In this document: one piece after another, positions 8,657-19,135 of the stretch
How positions within the stretch are numbered: the stretch's first letter is position 1
Layout of the letters: each line of letters opens with the position of its first letter
Assembly: GCA_900316245.1 (NCBI GenBank)
Contig: ONCE01000017.1
Location: 1 to 64,000, forward strand
Direction: 5' to 3'
Length of the DNA: 64,000 bases
Source: an uncultured Bacteroidales bacterium
Lineage (GTDB): Bacteria; Bacteroidota; Bacteroidia; Bacteroidales; UBA932
Notes under the pieces: generated by a model
The model's input: only the letters and a program-made list of their open reading frames with translations
The model's database searches: none
What the model was told of the DNA's origin: nothing
Position numbers and translations under genes: made by a program

Positions 8657-9873
8657 TCTGCAAAGAGGGAAATAATGTTCAGAATAACCTGGGAAGCCTT
8701 TTCCATGCTTTCCAGGGGGACGAACTCCATCTTGCCGTGGAAGTTGAGACCGCCGGCGAAGATGTTGGGGCAAGGCAGGCCCTTGAAGGAGAGGTTGGCG
8801 CCGTCGGTTCCGCCGCGGATGGGCTGGATCTTGGGCTTGACGCCGGCCATCTCCATAGCCTTGATGGCCTTTTCGATGATGAAGTAGTGGGGCTCCACCT
8901 GCTCGCGCATATTGTAGTACTGGTCTTTTAGCACCAGCGTGGCGGTGCCTTCCCCGTACTTGGTGTTGATGAAATCCGTTACCTGCTGGATGAGTACCTT
9001 CTTGGCCTCGAACTTGGCGCGGTCGTGGTCGCGGATGATGTAGGCGAAATCGGCCTCCTCAACCGTTCCCTTGAAGGAGATGAGGTGGAAGAAGCCTTCA
9101 TAGCCTTCCGTATACTCCGGACGCTGCTCTACCGGCAGCAGGGAACCCAGTTCCTGGCCAATGAGGATGGCGTTTTTCATCTTGCCCTTGGCGCTGCCGG
9201 GATGCACGTTGCGGCCCTGGATATGGATCTTGGCGCTGGCAGCGTTGAAGTTCTCGAACTCCAGTTCTCCAATTTCTCCGCCGTCCATGGTGTAGGCGTA
9301 GTCTGCCCCAAAGCGGGGAACGTCAAACTTGACCACACCCCGACCAATCTCCTCGTCGGGGGTAAAGCCGATGCAGATTTTGCCGTGCTTCACCTCCGGA
9401 TGCTCCACCAGGTACTGCACGGCGGTCATAATCTCGGCCACACCGGCCTTGTCGTCGGCTCCCAGGAGGGTGGTACCGTCCGTAGTGATGAGGGTCTGGC
9501 CCACAAAATGCAGCATCTCCGGGAACTCTTCCGGCTTCAGTTGCAGGCCGGGAACGCCCTTGAGGTCGATGGCTTTTCCGTCGTAGTTCTCAATGATCTG
9601 GGGCTTCACGTTGGCTCCGCTGGCATCGGGGGCCGTATCCACGTGGGCGATGAAGCCCACGGCCGGCACTTCCTTGTCCAGGTTGGACGGGATGGAGGCC
9701 ATTACATAGCCATACTCATCCAGGGTTACCTCAACGCCCAGGTCCTTCAGTTCGGCCTCCAGCATTTTGAGAAGGTTCCACTCCTTGGCGGCCGAAGGCT
9801 GGGTCTCAGACTCTTCGTTGGACTGCGTGTCTACGCTGACGTAGCGCAAAAATCTATTTAACAGCTTTTCCAT
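8653..9873 (-). CDS. pepT: Peptidase T (tripeptidase)
   Basis: This 406-residue M20B aminopeptidase releases the N-terminal residue of tripeptides in the cytoplasm. Zinc ligands are visible at His77/Asp79 (IAHVDTAPD), Asp140-Asp141 (LGADDKAG) and Glu174-Glu175 (PDEEIGRG), followed by the [11 protein letters not shown] motif. Its start overlaps the end of the OPT transporter gene by 20 bp, which suggests that imported peptides are passed to PepT. Length and motifs are normal. Confidence 0.95.
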   Translation of the reverse strand: MEKLLNRFLRYVSVDTQSNEESETQPSAAKEWNLLKMLEAELKDLGVEVTLDEYGYVMASIPSNLDKEVPAVGFIAHVDTAPDASGANVKPQIIENYDGKAIDLKGVPGLQLKPEEFPEMLHFVGQTLITTDGTTLLGADDKAGVAEIMTAVQYLVEHPEVKHGKICIGFTPDEEIGRGVVKFDVPRFGADYAYTMDGGEIGELEFENFNAASAKIHIQGRNVHPGSAKGKMKNAILIGQELGSLLPVEQRPEYTEGYEGFFHLISFKGTVEEADFAYIIRDHDRAKFEAKKVLIQQVTDFINTKYGEGTATLVLKDQYYNMREQVEPHYFIIEKAIKAMEMAGVKPKIQPIRGGTDGANLSFKGLPCPNIFAGGLNFHGKMEFVPLESMEKASQVILNIISLFAD

Positions 9874-11836
9874 CTTTCATTGAAGCTAAAATCATATAAA
9901 CTATAATGCCGATGAAGGGCACAATGGCCACGGCCTCGCCGTAGTTGGCGGCCCAGTCCGTGAGATAGAGGTCCACGTTGGCGAACTTGAGAATGGCACT
10001 CACCACGCCCATCAGGGCACCTCCGGCGATGAAACCGGAAGCGATGAGGGTGCCTTTCTCCATACGGGCCGAATTGACAGCGGCATCCTTGGAGCGGGTG
10101 CTCACAAACCAGGAGATGGCACCACCTACCACCAGGGGCAGGTTGAGGTCGATGGGAATGAACATACCCAGGGCGAACGGCAGGGCCGGAACCTTGCAGA
10201 AATTGAGCACCAGGGCTATCACGGCGCCAATTCCGTACAGCAGCCAGGGAGCGCCGCCGCCGGAGAACATCGGCTGGATCACAGCCGCCATGGCGTTGGC
10301 CTGAGGGGCCACCAGGGCGTTGTCTCCGGTGAAACCGTAAGTCTTGTTGAGGACCAGCATCACGCCGCAGACCGTAACGGCACTTACCGCTACGCCCAGG
10401 AACTTCCAGCCTTCCTGCACCTTGGGGGTGGAGCCGATCCAGTAACCGATCTTGAGGTCCGTGATGAAGGAACCGGCCACCGACAGGGCGGTGCAGACCA
10501 CGCCGCCGATGATGAGGGCGGCGGCCATTCCGGTATTTCCCTTCAGGCCCACGGCCACCAGGATGAGGGACGCGATGATGAGGGTCATCAGCGTCATTCC
10601 GCTAACGGGGTTGGAACCCACGATGGCAATGGCGTTGGCGGCCACGGTTGTGAAGAGGAAGGACACGATGGCCACGATGACCAGACCCACCAGGGCCTGC
10701 CATACATTGTTCACCACGCCGCCGAAGGCAAAGAAGGCGAAGATGCAGAGGAGGGCGATGACCACACCGAAGACGATGGTCTTCATAGGGAGGTCTTCCT
10801 CCGTGCGGATGGCCTTTTCCGTAAGGGTGCCGGGCTTGCGCTTGAACTCCTTCACGGCCAGGCCGGCAGCGCTCTTGATGACGCCGAAGCTCTTCACGAT
10901 GCCGATGATACCGGCCGTAGCGATGCCGCCGATGCCGATATGGCGGGCGTAGGTCTTGAAGATCTCTTCCGGTGCCATCTCTCCGACGGTGGTGGTGATG
11001 CCGGTGCCCATCAGGTCAATGACATCGGCCCCCCAGATGAGGTTCATCAGGGGAATGATGACCAGCCAGACCAGCAGCGAGCCGCAGCAGATGATGAAGG
11101 AATATTTAAGGCCGATGATATAGCCCAGGCCCAGCACGGCTGCACCGGTATTCATCTTGAGCACCAGCTTGGCCTTGTCGGCCACGGCTGCGCCCCAGCC
11201 CATCACCGTAGTGGAAACCGTCTCGGCCCAGGTGCCGAAGGTGGCTACGGCAAAGTCGTACAGACCGCCGATGAGGCCGGCCGTGATGAGCGTCTTGGCG
11301 CTGGAGCCGCCGCCCTCGCCGCTGATGAGCACCTGCGTGGTGGCGGTAGCCTCCGGGAAGGGATACTTCCCGTGCATTTCCTTGACAAAGTATTTGCGGA
11401 AAGGAATGAGGAACAGGATGCCCAGCACGCCGCCCAGCAGCGAACTCAGCACCATCTGCCAGAACTGCACCTCAACGCCCAGGATGTAGATGGCGGGCAG
11501 GGTGAAAATGGCGCCGGCCACCACGGCGCCGGAGCAGCCGCCGATGGACTGGATGATCACGTTCTGGCTGAGGCCGTGCTTGAGGCCCAGGGCGCCGGTG
11601 AGACCCACGGCAATGATGGCAATGGGAATGGCCGCCTCGAACACCTGGCCCACTTTGAGGCCCAGGTAGGCAGCGGCAGCGCTGAAAAGAATCACCATAA
11701 GCAGGCCGATGGTAACCGAATAGGGCGTGGCCTCGGCGTACTTGGTGTGGGGATCCAGAAGGGGCTTATACTCCTCTCCCGGCTTTAGCTCCCGGTGTGC
11801 GTTTTCCGGCAGCTGGACTTGTTTTTTCTCTTCCAT
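9854..11836 (-). CDS. OPT family oligopeptide transporter
   Basis: A 660-residue inner-membrane protein with some 14-16 hydrophobic segments spread over its length and a short hydrophilic N-terminus. The early region ([27 protein letters not shown]) and the [12 protein letters not shown] stretch mark the bacterial OPT family, which imports oligopeptides or metal chelates with protons. Overlap with pepT favours peptides. It follows galE by 13 bp in the same leftward transcription unit. Confidence 0.9.
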   Translation of the reverse strand: MEEKKQVQLPENAHRELKPGEEYKPLLDPHTKYAEATPYSVTIGLLMVILFSAAAAYLGLKVGQVFEAAIPIAIIAVGLTGALGLKHGLSQNVIIQSIGGCSGAVVAGAIFTLPAIYILGVEVQFWQMVLSSLLGGVLGILFLIPFRKYFVKEMHGKYPFPEATATTQVLISGEGGGSSAKTLITAGLIGGLYDFAVATFGTWAETVSTTVMGWGAAVADKAKLVLKMNTGAAVLGLGYIIGLKYSFIICCGSLLVWLVIIPLMNLIWGADVIDLMGTGITTTVGEMAPEEIFKTYARHIGIGGIATAGIIGIVKSFGVIKSAAGLAVKEFKRKPGTLTEKAIRTEEDLPMKTIVFGVVIALLCIFAFFAFGGVVNNVWQALVGLVIVAIVSFLFTTVAANAIAIVGSNPVSGMTLMTLIIASLILVAVGLKGNTGMAAALIIGGVVCTALSVAGSFITDLKIGYWIGSTPKVQEGWKFLGVAVSAVTVCGVMLVLNKTYGFTGDNALVAPQANAMAAVIQPMFSGGGAPWLLYGIGAVIALVLNFCKVPALPFALGMFIPIDLNLPLVVGGAISWFVSTRSKDAAVNSARMEKGTLIASGFIAGGALMGVVSAILKFANVDLYLTDWAANYGEAVAIVPFIGIIVYMILASMKDGKAVK

Positions 11837-11849
11837 ATAGCGTCAAGTT

Positions 11850-12878
11850 CTATTTTCCGGCCAGGTGGCACTCCCAAGCCCAGGCAGACTTGAGGGTTTC
11901 TTCAATGGTTCGGGTGGCCTTCCAGCCCATTTCGGTTTCGGCCAGGGTGGGATCGGCCCAGATGGCGGTGATGTCTCCGGCGCGGCGGGGGGCAAACTTG
12001 TAGTTGAGCTTGACTCCGTTCACCTTCTCGAAGGCATTGACCAGTTCCATCACGCTCAGCGGACGACCGGTGCCCACGTTGAAGACTTCGCAGTCCTGCT
12101 TCATCTTGCCTTCCACCATACGGGTGACGGCGTACACGTGTGCCTTGGCCAGGTCTACGATGTCAATGAAGTCTCTCTGGCAGGTTCCGTCCGGAGTGGG
12201 ATAGTCGTTGCCGAAGATGGACAGGCACTCGCGCTTGCCAATGGCCGTCTGGGTGATATAGGGAACCAGGTTGTTGGGAACGCCGCGGGGGAGTTCTCCG
12301 ATGAGGGCGCTGGGATGGGCGCCGATGGGATTGAAGTAGCGGAGGAGGATGCCCTTGATCTTGCCGCCGTTGGCCTTGACGGTGTCACGAAGGATGTCTT
12401 CGCACATAGTCTTGGTGTTGCCGTAAGGGGAAGTGGCAGGCTGACGAGGGGTCTTTTCCGTCACGGGAACCACGTCGGGCTCTCCGTAGACGGTGGCCGA
12501 AGAAGAGAACAGCACATTGCAGCCACCCTTGTTCTGGGCGGCCTCCAGCACGTTCAGGAAGCTGGAAAGGTTGTTCTTATAGTAACGTACCGGCTGCTCC
12601 ACCGACTCGCCTACGGCCTTGAAGGCGGCGAAGTGGATGACGGCGTCAATGGGATACTTGGCAAAGAGGGCGTTGGTGGCGGCCATATCGCAGAAATCCA
12701 CGATTTCCAGCGGAATATCCTCACGGCCGGTAATCTTTTTCACCCCTTCATAGCAAGTGCGGTCGCAGTTGGAGAAGTTGTCGGCTACCACAACGTCGTA
12801 GCCGGCATTGATGAGCTCTACGGTTACGTGGCTGCCAATGAAACCGGCACCACCCGATACAAGTACGGTCTTTTTCAT
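11850..12878 (-). CDS. galE: UDP-glucose 4-epimerase
   Basis: This 342-residue extended short-chain dehydrogenase interconverts UDP-glucose and UDP-galactose. It has the N-terminal NAD motif GGAGFIGSH (about 8-16) and the Tyr-x-x-x-Lys pair in YGNTKTMCED. The start at 12878 is chosen because homology begins at MKKTVLVSGG and it sits 1 bp after the stop of the OstA-like gene. In this operon it may supply sugars for surface polysaccharide. Confidence 0.94.
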   Translation of the reverse strand: MKKTVLVSGGAGFIGSHVTVELINAGYDVVVADNFSNCDRTCYEGVKKITGREDIPLEIVDFCDMAATNALFAKYPIDAVIHFAAFKAVGESVEQPVRYYKNNLSSFLNVLEAAQNKGGCNVLFSSSATVYGEPDVVPVTEKTPRQPATSPYGNTKTMCEDILRDTVKANGGKIKGILLRYFNPIGAHPSALIGELPRGVPNNLVPYITQTAIGKRECLSIFGNDYPTPDGTCQRDFIDIVDLAKAHVYAVTRMVEGKMKQDCEVFNVGTGRPLSVMELVNAFEKVNGVKLNYKFAPRRAGDITAIWADPTLAETEMGWKATRTIEETLKSAWAWECHLAGK

Positions 12879-12879
12879 A

Positions 12880-15384
12880 TCAGTTCTTTTGCTTGTTTTG
12901 TCTTCTTTGTTCCCGCTCCTGCTCCCGCTGGAGGTACTTCTCAAAGCGCTTCCTTTCTTTCTGCGCCTTCTTCTCCAGTTTCTGCAGGGCTTTCAGTTTC
13001 CGGGCCCGCTGCTTCTCCAGCTTCTTCTGCTCCTTGGCGGCCTTCCTCTCCGCATCGCGGCGGTCCAGTTCGGCCCAACGGGCCTTCCTCTCCTCTTCCT
13101 TCTTCTGCCTTATCCGGGCCTTCTCGGCCTCCTTGCGGGCCTTTTCGGCCTTGCGGAGTTCCTGGGGCGTAGGTTCTTTCTTGACCGGCGGAGCGGTGGT
13201 TACACTGTCCAGAGGGGCCTTGGAAAGGCTGTCCAGCGGGGTTGCCAGACTGTCCACAGCGGCTTTTAATGTATCGGCCGGGGCTACCAAGGTGGAATCG
13301 GCCCCTACCGCCAGCGTATCTACCGGCATCTCCTGGGCCTTCAGGGCTTCCAGTTCTTTCTCGCGCTCTTCCCTTTCTTTCTTTTCCCGCTGCCTTACCA
13401 CCGTGAGGGAATCGCGGATGGCGATGTCGCGGTACAGTTTGTTGATGTAGCCGGGGAAGTAAATCTCCGTCTGCACGAACTGGGCGTGCGGGTGGGACAG
13501 GTAGTCCAGGCGCTCACTGGGGCGCGGCTCCAGTTCCGTCACATCCAGCGGCGACGTGGGCCTTCTCTCCGGCTCCCAACGGAATCCCTTGAGGGTCTTG
13601 TCCTCTTCCGGCAGCTGCACCGTGGGGTAGCCGTCGTTCTTGGGATTGTCGTAGTAGTACATCTTGGAGAGGCTGTCGTTCTGGAAGGTGGCGTAAATCA
13701 TCTTGGCCTCCACCTTGTTCACCGTGGCCAGGGCGTTGTTCTCTTCCAGATAGAACAGGGAAGAGGCGCCGCCCAGGGCGTCGAAGCGCGTAAGGGCGTT
13801 GGTGGTGTCGAAATAGGCCACCATCTCGGTTCCCCGGATCTGGTCATAGGCGTGCGGGGCCTCCTCAATGGTGATGAAAGCATTGGACAGCAGGTGAGCC
13901 CGCTGCATCCGACGCTCCTTGATGACCATATAGATGCTGTCGGCCACATACTGGCGGTTGCCGGCGTTGAAGAGGATGGGGTCTTTGTAGAGACGGATGA
14001 GGGAATCCAGATCCGTATAGTAGAGGGAGTCTCCCGCCATCTGCATATCGCGGCGGAAAAGACGCACATTCTTGGAGCCCCAGATAATGTTCACTTTGGA
14101 CGTGTCCGGCGGCGGGGGAACCGTGTCCACCGGAGCCGTCACGGGAGGAGGCGCCGGTGCGGCAACCGTGTCTTTAGGTTCCGGAACGGATTCTTCCTGG
14201 GCCTTGCCCTTCTGGTTTTGCTCGCGCAGTTTGCGGGCGGCTTCTTCGGCCTGCTTGGCAGGGTCGTTCTTCAAGGCCTCGGCCGCTTTCTTGGCCGCTT
14301 CTTCCGCGGCTTTCCTGCGGTATTCCATCACCGGGTCTCCGGAGATGTCCGTCAGGCGCTTCTCGGCATCTTTCTTCCACTGCTCGGGGATGTCACAGCG
14401 CTTGTAGGCCCTCGAAAAGAGGATATCGCCCCCCACATAAACCGTATCGCGGCGGCCTTTATCGTCCGAGATGGACATCACGGCGGGGTCCCTTGTCATC
14501 CGGATTTGGGAGAGGGAGTCCGTATACTCGATGCGTCCGGCCAGGCCGAAGACGTTGCGGGTGGTGTCCATAATTTCCACGTGGCCCAGCATCTCCACGT
14601 CTCCGGGGATGCGGTGGTAATAGAGCGAATCGCTCCAGATTTCCTGGTCCTCGGTGAGAAGGTGGACCCGGCGGCGGAAGAAGTACAGTTCCTGGTTGCG
14701 GTCGTACCAGCCGTCGTCGGCGCTGAGCATCTGGTCGTCCTGCCACATATCGGTTCCGAAACCGAAATAGGCCGTGGACAGGTCACTCCTGTACTCCATA
14801 CGGGACGTCTTCACGAACGTGGTGTCCATATACATATTCACCTGGTCGTTGAAGACAAACAGATGTGCCTTGGCGTCATAGGTTCCAAACAGGCTCTCCA
14901 TCACCTGGCCGTCCTTGTCCCGCATAGCTGCGCCGTTCTGGAAAACGGCCACGGAGTCCTTGGTGTTGTAGTCCAGGTAACGGGTGCGGAGGATGTTGTG
15001 GTCGCTGTCTTCCAGCTGCACCAGGTCTCCGCGGAACTTGGCCATATTGTCGTCTACCACATACTGGAGCGTGGCGCTGGACAGTTTGGTGCGGTCCTGG
15101 ATGATCTGCACGTTGCCCGTGGCGTCAATGATGTTGGTGGTCACATTCCACAGGGCCGTATCGCAGAGGAGATACGTGTCGTTATGCAGGAATTTGGCGG
15201 GACCCACCACTTTGCGGTAGCTCTCGCCATCTTTTTCTATGAGTTGGGCGCTCTGGGCGCTGATGAGGTGGACGACGTCCTTTTCCTTGACCGGCTCCTG
15301 CGGGGGTTCATAAGCCAAAGCCGCCACTGCGAAAAGCAGTAGCAGCACGGGCATAAGCCATTTATGAGTCCGGAAAGGATGCAC
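12880..15384 (-). CDS. OstA/LptA-like outer-membrane LPS assembly protein
   Basis: The 834-residue product has a signal peptide (MPVLLLLFAVAALA near the N-terminus) and an OstA-like region in which short beta motifs repeat (for example AQSAQLIEKDGESYRKV, DATGNVQI). The last ~120 residues are almost pure Lys/Glu/Arg coiled coil, after a stretch of Asp-Ser-Leu and Pro-rich repeats. The start is GTG at 15384, 1 bp inside the preceding stop; ATG at residue 11 is an alternative. It is probably the periplasmic partner for LPS transport. Two PPIases just upstream support an envelope-assembly role. The charged tail is typical of low-complexity sequence and its role is unknown. Confidence 0.75.
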   Translation of the reverse strand: MHPFRTHKWLMPVLLLLFAVAALAYEPPQEPVKEKDVVHLISAQSAQLIEKDGESYRKVVGPAKFLHNDTYLLCDTALWNVTTNIIDATGNVQIIQDRTKLSSATLQYVVDDNMAKFRGDLVQLEDSDHNILRTRYLDYNTKDSVAVFQNGAAMRDKDGQVMESLFGTYDAKAHLFVFNDQVNMYMDTTFVKTSRMEYRSDLSTAYFGFGTDMWQDDQMLSADDGWYDRNQELYFFRRRVHLLTEDQEIWSDSLYYHRIPGDVEMLGHVEIMDTTRNVFGLAGRIEYTDSLSQIRMTRDPAVMSISDDKGRRDTVYVGGDILFSRAYKRCDIPEQWKKDAEKRLTDISGDPVMEYRRKAAEEAAKKAAEALKNDPAKQAEEAARKLREQNQKGKAQEESVPEPKDTVAAPAPPPVTAPVDTVPPPPDTSKVNIIWGSKNVRLFRRDMQMAGDSLYYTDLDSLIRLYKDPILFNAGNRQYVADSIYMVIKERRMQRAHLLSNAFITIEEAPHAYDQIRGTEMVAYFDTTNALTRFDALGGASSLFYLEENNALATVNKVEAKMIYATFQNDSLSKMYYYDNPKNDGYPTVQLPEEDKTLKGFRWEPERRPTSPLDVTELEPRPSERLDYLSHPHAQFVQTEIYFPGYINKLYRDIAIRDSLTVVRQREKKEREEREKELEALKAQEMPVDTLAVGADSTLVAPADTLKAAVDSLATPLDSLSKAPLDSVTTAPPVKKEPTPQELRKAEKARKEAEKARIRQKKEEERKARWAELDRRDAERKAAKEQKKLEKQRARKLKALQKLEKKAQKERKRFEKYLQREQEREQRRQNKQKN

Positions 15385-16763
15385 TATTTGCGGGCGTTCC
15401 AGGCTTCACGGGAAAAGTCGCACTCGGCAAACAAGGGGTCAATCACAATGTAAGTGCTCTTGACCTTTTTGTCCAGGAAGGCATCCACAGCCTCTTTCTG
15501 CTTGAGCATCTGAACGGTTTCCAGAATCTGGTTGTAGTCGTTCTCGAAGGTGGCGGTGTGGGCCGGAAGTATCTTGTCCACGCGGATGATCTTGTAAATC
15601 AGGTTGCCCTGACGGCCCTGCAGGTAGCCCTCGTTGTCCTGGGACTCCACGGGTTCGGAAATCTGGCCGGGCTCCAGGTCCTTGATGGCGGCATAGTCTG
15701 CCGGCTTGAGCTGGTCGATTTCGAAGTAGGAGGAACCGGTGGAAGGGTCTGCCATCTGACCGCCGTTGGTGCGGGTGGGCAGGTCTTCGGAGTAGAAGCG
15801 GGCGGCCAGTTCAAACGGAATCTCTTCGTTCTGGATGGCGTTCTTGAGGCTGTCCAGGCGGGCGAAGGCCTTTTCTTTGTCTTCCACCGTATACTGGGGC
15901 TTGAGAAGGATGTGGCGGGCGTTGAACATATCTCCCTTCTTCTCAATCACTTCAATGATGTGGAAGCCGTCCGGGGTCTCCACAATCTGGGAGATGGTGC
16001 CGGGCCTCAGGGCCATGGCGGCATCGGAGAAGGCCGGCCAGAAGATGGACTTGGATGCCATACCCAGTTCACCGCCGCGGCGGGCGCTGCCCGGGTCTTC
16101 GGAATAGATGCGGGCCAGGGTGGCGAACTTTTCTCCGTTCATAATTCTCTCGCGGAGGCTCAAGAGCTTCTCACGGACGGCGGTGGCGGCGGCCACGCGG
16201 TCCGGATAGAGGCAGATCTGGCTGAGCTGGTATTTCACGGGAACCACGGGAAGATCTTCGGGATCTGTAGCCTTGATGTACTCCTGAACGTCGTAGGGCG
16301 TTACCTCGGAAATCTTGCGGGCCACGTCGTAGCGGGCCTGCTCCGTAAGGCTCTGCTCTTCCAGGGCCTTGGTCCACTCCTGACGGAGTTTGTACAGGGG
16401 TTTTCCAAAGTATTTTTCCATTTCTTCGTCACCGCCCAGCTGGGTACGGAACCAGTCGATACGCTGGCTCAGGTTGTTCTCCACCATATCCATTCCCACG
16501 GTGAGGGAGTCGATGCGGGCCTGCATAAGGAAAATCTTGCTCTCCATCATAGCCTCCAGAATCTCGCAGCGAAGATCCCGGTCGCTGGAGCTGCCAGCGG
16601 CGCGCTGCTGCTGGACCTCGGCCTCCACATCGGACAGGAGAATGGTTTCTCCGCCCACCACGGCAACGGTTTTGTCCACTACGCCCTTGTACTTCTGGGC
16701 GCTTAGGGGAAGGCAGGCCAGAAGGAGTCCTGCCACGATGACGACACTATTTTTCATAATCAT
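15384..16763 (-). CDS. SurA-like peptidyl-prolyl isomerase with rotamase repeats
   Basis: This 459-residue secreted protein starts with a signal peptide (VVIVAGLLLACLPLSAQ) followed by a SurA N-like chaperone part and parvulin-type rotamase domains. The motifs ARIYSEDPGSARRGGELG and the later FYSEDLPTRTNGGQ are the two copies of the parvulin core. It probably chaperones unfolded outer-membrane proteins in the periplasm. The start may be ATG 16763 or 16757. It overlaps the next PPIase-like gene by 17 bp. Confidence 0.88.
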   Translation of the reverse strand: MIMKNSVVIVAGLLLACLPLSAQKYKGVVDKTVAVVGGETILLSDVEAEVQQQRAAGSSSDRDLRCEILEAMMESKIFLMQARIDSLTVGMDMVENNLSQRIDWFRTQLGGDEEMEKYFGKPLYKLRQEWTKALEEQSLTEQARYDVARKISEVTPYDVQEYIKATDPEDLPVVPVKYQLSQICLYPDRVAAATAVREKLLSLRERIMNGEKFATLARIYSEDPGSARRGGELGMASKSIFWPAFSDAAMALRPGTISQIVETPDGFHIIEVIEKKGDMFNARHILLKPQYTVEDKEKAFARLDSLKNAIQNEEIPFELAARFYSEDLPTRTNGGQMADPSTGSSYFEIDQLKPADYAAIKDLEPGQISEPVESQDNEGYLQGRQGNLIYKIIRVDKILPAHTATFENDYNQILETVQMLKQKEAVDAFLDKKVKSTYIVIDPLFAECDFSREAWNARK

Positions 16764-17631
16764 AGACTACAAACTTGTTATTCTTGCGGGCGTTCTCCAG
16801 CAAGTCTTGGGCCAGACCCTCTTCCAGGGCATGTTTTCTGGAACTCAAAATGAGATCCCTTATGCGCCCCTCGCAGTATTCGATGGGGGCGGTCCGGCCC
16901 TCGGGAACCATTTCCACTACGTATACCAGATGCAGGTTGCCGGCTTCGTCCGTCACCTCTATGAAGGGGTTCTTGAGGCCGCCCACCAGGGTGCGGTAGT
17001 CCACCTGGGCTTCGCGGGCCAGCACCAGGGCATCCATCCAGATGTCCGACGCGTCTGCGTACTTAAGCGCTACGGATGCTGCCAGACTGTCGGCCTCCAC
17101 TACCTCAATCTCGTCATCCGAGGACATCTTGGCCTTGATGAGCTTGAGGCTGCGGGCATCGGCCGGAATGACCATATAGCGAGACTTCACGATGGGGCGC
17201 TCCAGGCGGAAACGGTCCGGGTTGTCCCCATAGTAATGGACCACTTCCTCCTCGGTGACCAGGGTGTCCAGGCGCTGCTGGATGTAAAGCTGCTCGTAGC
17301 GGTATTTGATGAGGTTCTTGCGATAGGCTTCCAGTTCGGCCTTTACGTCTTTCTCCTGGGCCGACAGTTGGGTTTCGGCCATATCCATAAGCAGGAGATC
17401 CTCGGCCCAGCTCTGGATGTACTGGCGGGCCAGGGAGACGCTGTCCTCCGGCGATACGCCGGCGGGAATGTAGCTTTCCAGTTCGGCCCGGTGCAGACGG
17501 TGGTCTCCCACCTTGGCCACCACTTCTCCGCGGAAAAGCTCGGTGGCCGTATCCTGCAGGTGGTTTACGGTTTTGCAGGAAACCGCGGCCAGAAGGACCA
17601 GCAGACAGATATGAATCTTTGTTTTAATCAT
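16747..17631 (-). CDS. SurA-like PPIase lipoprotein
   Basis: This 294-residue product has a lipoprotein signal (ICLLVLLAAVSC, Cys at about 19). The body resembles the SurA N-terminal chaperone domain plus a weak rotamase-like region; the parvulin core is degenerate, so it may be a chaperone without isomerase activity. Start at 17631 is chosen because the -7 element at 17636-17643 leaves no room for an earlier start. It opens the operon SurA-like, SurA-like, OstA-like, galE, OPT, pepT. Confidence 0.75.
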   Translation of the reverse strand: MIKTKIHICLLVLLAAVSCKTVNHLQDTATELFRGEVVAKVGDHRLHRAELESYIPAGVSPEDSVSLARQYIQSWAEDLLLMDMAETQLSAQEKDVKAELEAYRKNLIKYRYEQLYIQQRLDTLVTEEEVVHYYGDNPDRFRLERPIVKSRYMVIPADARSLKLIKAKMSSDDEIEVVEADSLAASVALKYADASDIWMDALVLAREAQVDYRTLVGGLKNPFIEVTDEAGNLHLVYVVEMVPEGRTAPIEYCEGRIRDLILSSRKHALEEGLAQDLLENARKNNKFVVYDYEK

Positions 17632-17635
17632 CTTA

Positions 17636-17643
17636 CAAAGATA
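17636..17643 (-). promoter_or_regulatory. -7 element of the SurA-like/OstA operon
   Basis: TATCTTTG on the minus strand lies only 4 nt before the ATG at 17631, so the mRNA would be leaderless or nearly so. No good -33 match is seen. Confidence 0.6.
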
Positions 17644-17654
17644 CAAATTTTTCT

Positions 17655-19124
17655 CTATTGGACCATCTGCCGGATGAGCTGAACCAGCACCGAACGCACT
17701 TCCGAAGTGCCGGCCAGAGAGTTGTTGGTCAGGATGGAGAACGTTACGGCCGGCTTGCCGCTGGCATCCAGGATATAGCCAGAGTAGCAGAGGGCACCGG
17801 TGATGGAGCCGCTCTTCATACGCACACGGTCACTGCCGGGGAAACGGATCATACTCAGCGTGCCCTCGCCGGGCTGCGGGATGGAAGCCAGGAAGGCGGG
17901 GAAGGCGGGGCTCTTCTGAATGGCCTGCAAGTAGCTCACCAGCCACTCCGGCGTTACAAAATTCATCGAAGACAGGCCGCTGCCGTCGGCAAAACTGACC
18001 TGGTCCAGTTGGAGGCCCAAATCCCGGAGCACCACGCTCTCGGCCACCAGGCAACTGTCGTACTCGGCCGTGCCGGTAGCGGTCTCGCCCATCGCGCGAA
18101 GCAGGGCCTCGGCGTAGAAATTATCGCTTCGGACATTGGTCAGGCGGGCGATATCGGCCAGACGAGGGCCTTCCGTGTAACCCAGCACCACAGGCTGGCC
18201 GGCCTTTTCCATTTCCACGAAATCGGAGCCCTGGATATGGCCGCCACGGTTTACGTGGGCGTAGCCGCCGGTCACTTCCCAGCCGGTGTCCCGGAGGTTT
18301 TTCCAGAAGTAATAGGCACAGGTGAGGTCTCCGTATTTGTTGGAGGTGCTTTCAATCTTGGGGCGGCGGTCCACTCCAAAGTAGCCTCTCATTTCGGCCT
18401 TTTCCGAAAAGTCCGTTGTGAACAGGAAGAGGCTGTTGCCGCTGCCCACCGGACCGGTAACGCCGTAATTGACCACATTGAGCCAGGGGGTCTCGGGGTA
18501 AATGCGGGTGAGGTTGATGGGCTGCCCTACGCGGGTGGCGCTTACCTGCATATCAATGGCGTTCTCGTAAAAACAGAGGGCGTTGCCGCCGGTGCCGTAG
18601 TACGTGCCCGAGTCGTTGTAATCCCAGGAGGCGTGCTCCAAATCTCCTTCATAGGAGCTTCCGTCTCCGATGATGCGGCCGTGGATGCGTTCTATGCCCT
18701 TTTCCCGTAGGAGGGTCTTCCATTTCCAGAAGAGGGCATCGGCCTTGAGGACATAAGCCGTGTCGGCCGATCCTAAAGTAGGGTCTCCCCCGCCGATGAT
18801 GTAAAGGTCTCCATTGAGGGTGCCGTCGGGTTCGATGGTGCCGGTATAGCCCAGGGAGGTCCGGAAACGGTAATCCGGGCCGAAGGCGTGCAGGGCCACG
18901 CCGGTGGTCACCAGCTTGCGGTTGGAGGCCGGCAGCAGGCGGGTTCCGGCGTTGTGGCTGGCCAAAACTTTACCGGAGGCATCGACGGCATAAATACCCC
19001 AGGCCGAACCTTTCAAAGGTTCCTGGGTGGCCTGGCGGTCTACAAGTTGCTGGAGGGATGTCTGGGCCAGAACGGCACTTGCAGACAGGGCCAGCAAGCA
19101 AAGGGTAGTGAAGATTTTTCGCAT
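17655..19124 (-). CDS. dacB: D-alanyl-D-alanine carboxypeptidase/endopeptidase (PBP4, S13 family)
   Basis: This 489-residue secreted enzyme trims or cleaves peptidoglycan cross-links. It has a signal peptide (residues 1-20), the Ser-x-x-Lys motif at Ser67-Lys70 (PASNRK) and a KSG-type third motif in RMKSGSITG. Start at 19124 is chosen because the signal peptide begins there; it lies 11 bp after the stop of the PP2C gene, which suggests cotranscription. Confidence 0.93.
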   Translation of the reverse strand: MRKIFTTLCLLALSASAVLAQTSLQQLVDRQATQEPLKGSAWGIYAVDASGKVLASHNAGTRLLPASNRKLVTTGVALHAFGPDYRFRTSLGYTGTIEPDGTLNGDLYIIGGGDPTLGSADTAYVLKADALFWKWKTLLREKGIERIHGRIIGDGSSYEGDLEHASWDYNDSGTYYGTGGNALCFYENAIDMQVSATRVGQPINLTRIYPETPWLNVVNYGVTGPVGSGNSLFLFTTDFSEKAEMRGYFGVDRRPKIESTSNKYGDLTCAYYFWKNLRDTGWEVTGGYAHVNRGGHIQGSDFVEMEKAGQPVVLGYTEGPRLADIARLTNVRSDNFYAEALLRAMGETATGTAEYDSCLVAESVVLRDLGLQLDQVSFADGSGLSSMNFVTPEWLVSYLQAIQKSPAFPAFLASIPQPGEGTLSMIRFPGSDRVRMKSGSITGALCYSGYILDASGKPAVTFSILTNNSLAGTSEVRSVLVQLIRQMVQ

Positions 19125-19135
19125 TAGTATTAAGT

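Noticed and set aside
15384-15386. Missing start for the OstA-like gene
   Set aside because: A GTG start overlaps the preceding TAG and gives a good signal peptide, so there is no frameshift.
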